5,331 bases of DNA, taken from the NCBI GenBank assembly GCA_030590605.1, contig JAUUYB010000087.1:1-5331 (forward strand). Reading direction: 5' to 3'. This document shows positions 4,659-5,331 of this stretch, in pieces. The notes beneath the pieces were generated by a model. It saw only the letters and a program-made list of their open reading frames with translations. It searched no databases and was not told the origin of the DNA. This stretch comes from Candidatus Woesearchaeota archaeon (GTDB lineage Archaea; Nanobdellota; Nanobdellia; Woesearchaeales; JAUUYB01). A program made the position numbers and the translations under genes. Positions within the stretch are counted from its first letter, which is position 1; every line of letters begins with the position of its first letter.

Positions 4659-5331
4659 ATGGAAGACATGGCTGACTGGAGAGAAGCAGGAAAAATCGCT
4701 CATCACGCGCTCAAATACGGGGAAGGACTGATTAAACCTGGAGCGTCATTCTTAGAAGTTTCTGACAAGATAGAGGAGAAAATAAAGGAACTTGGCGGAG
4801 ATATAGCATTTCCTGCACAGATGTCCATGGATCACATCGCAGCGCACAATTGTGCAGAACCAGACGATAAAACGATGTTTTCTGACGAACTTGTATGTCT
4901 TGATGTCGGAGTGCATGTCAATGGCGCTATCGGAGACAACGCACTTTCTGTCGACCTATCAGGCAAGCATGCTGAACTTGTCAAAGCCTCCAGGGATGCA
5001 CTCAATACAGCCGCCAAGACACTGGCAATCGGTACTACACTTGGAGAGATAGGGAAAGCAATCGAAGATACGATCGAAAGCTATGGATTCACACCTATCC
5101 ATAACCTCTCAGGACATGGACTGGACAGATTCAATATCCATACTGCACCTTCAATACCTAATTTTGACACACGGGATACTACTCCGCTCGAAAAAGGGAT
5201 GATCATCGCGATAGAGCCATTCGCAACTGACGGCGCAGGGATGATCTATGAGACAGAGAGCGCAAACATCTTCGCATTCAACAAGATGGCACCAGTAAGA
5301 AGCCAGATAACACGGGATGTCCTAAAAGTCG
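4659..5331 (+). CDS. map: methionine aminopeptidase, type II (3' end outside window)
   Basis: The visible 224 residues match archaeal type II MetAP, which removes the initiator Met from new proteins and usually has about 295 residues. It is a pita-bread-fold metalloprotease with two metal ions. Four of the five metal ligands are visible: D82 in LDVGVHVNG, D93 in GDNA, H153 in SGHGL and E186 in AIEPFA. The fifth, a Glu near the C-terminus, lies beyond the window edge. H63 in AAHN matches the conserved substrate-binding His. The second-ligand region reads NGAIGDNALSVDLSG, a little different from the common DGYIGDTA. The ATG at 4659 suits the TATA spacing; an alternative ATG at 4668 would shorten the protein by three residues. 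The frame is open to the last base, so the gene is truncated by the window, not broken. Confidence 0.96.
   Translation, partial: MEDMADWREAGKIAHHALKYGEGLIKPGASFLEVSDKIEEKIKELGGDIAFPAQMSMDHIAAHNCAEPDDKTMFSDELVCLDVGVHVNGAIGDNALSVDLSGKHAELVKASRDALNTAAKTLAIGTTLGEIGKAIEDTIESYGFTPIHNLSGHGLDRFNIHTAPSIPNFDTRDTTPLEKGMIIAIEPFATDGAGMIYETESANIFAFNKMAPVRSQITRDVLKV

Noticed and set aside
1..5331. CRISPR arrays, insertion sequences, integrase or attachment sites
   Set aside because: No regularly spaced direct repeats, transposase-like ORFs or terminal inverted repeats were seen.

Overview
The window looks like a piece of an archaeal chromosome. It encodes an aIF1A-type initiation factor and an archaeal/eukaryotic-type (type II) methionine aminopeptidase. 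Archaeal TATA boxes sit about 26-28 bases upstream of several start codons. Compact genes, an LspA-like signal peptidase and an unusual class of IMP dehydrogenase suggest a DPANN-type lineage (for example the Woesearchaeota/Pacearchaeota group). That placement is inference from gene content, not proof.

Layout: (1) 1-483 (+), a small four-helix membrane protein of unknown function. (2) 559-1477 (+), a two-gene unit: a soluble protein with an N-terminal DPL-repeat region and a C-terminal coiled coil, overlapping lspA by 26 bases. (3) 1455-1799 (-), aIF1A, whose end overlaps the end of lspA tail to tail. (4) 1800-2079, a non-coding gap holding a GC-rich block (about 1876-2020) that folds into nested stems and two hairpins, a candidate structured RNA. 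(5) 2080-3555 (-), IMP dehydrogenase of the Tritrichomonas foetus-like class. (6) 3556-3809, a divergent control region with the guaB promoter on one strand and, on the other, a TATA box followed by a roughly 75-nt RNA. That RNA combines stem-loops, a possible pseudoknot, a U-tract and a Shine-Dalgarno site that could be sequestered. (7) 3810-3935 (+), a 41-residue ORF. (8) 3969-4637 (+), an unrecognised helical protein. (9) 4659-end (+), methionine aminopeptidase, cut by the window edge.

The genes are mostly housekeeping: translation start (aIF1A), N-terminal Met removal (MetAP), guanine nucleotide supply (IMPDH) and membrane protein maturation (LspA). The accessory interest lies in the two RNA-like regions. 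The leader at 3722-3805 is the strongest candidate for an undescribed regulatory element: the same CACCT segment can pair either inside a perfect 8-bp hairpin or with the Shine-Dalgarno site of the 41-residue ORF, and the hairpin loop is exactly complementary to a segment just before the U-tract. Most genes here appear to be leaderless; only the DPL-repeat gene and the 41-residue ORF have clear Shine-Dalgarno sites.
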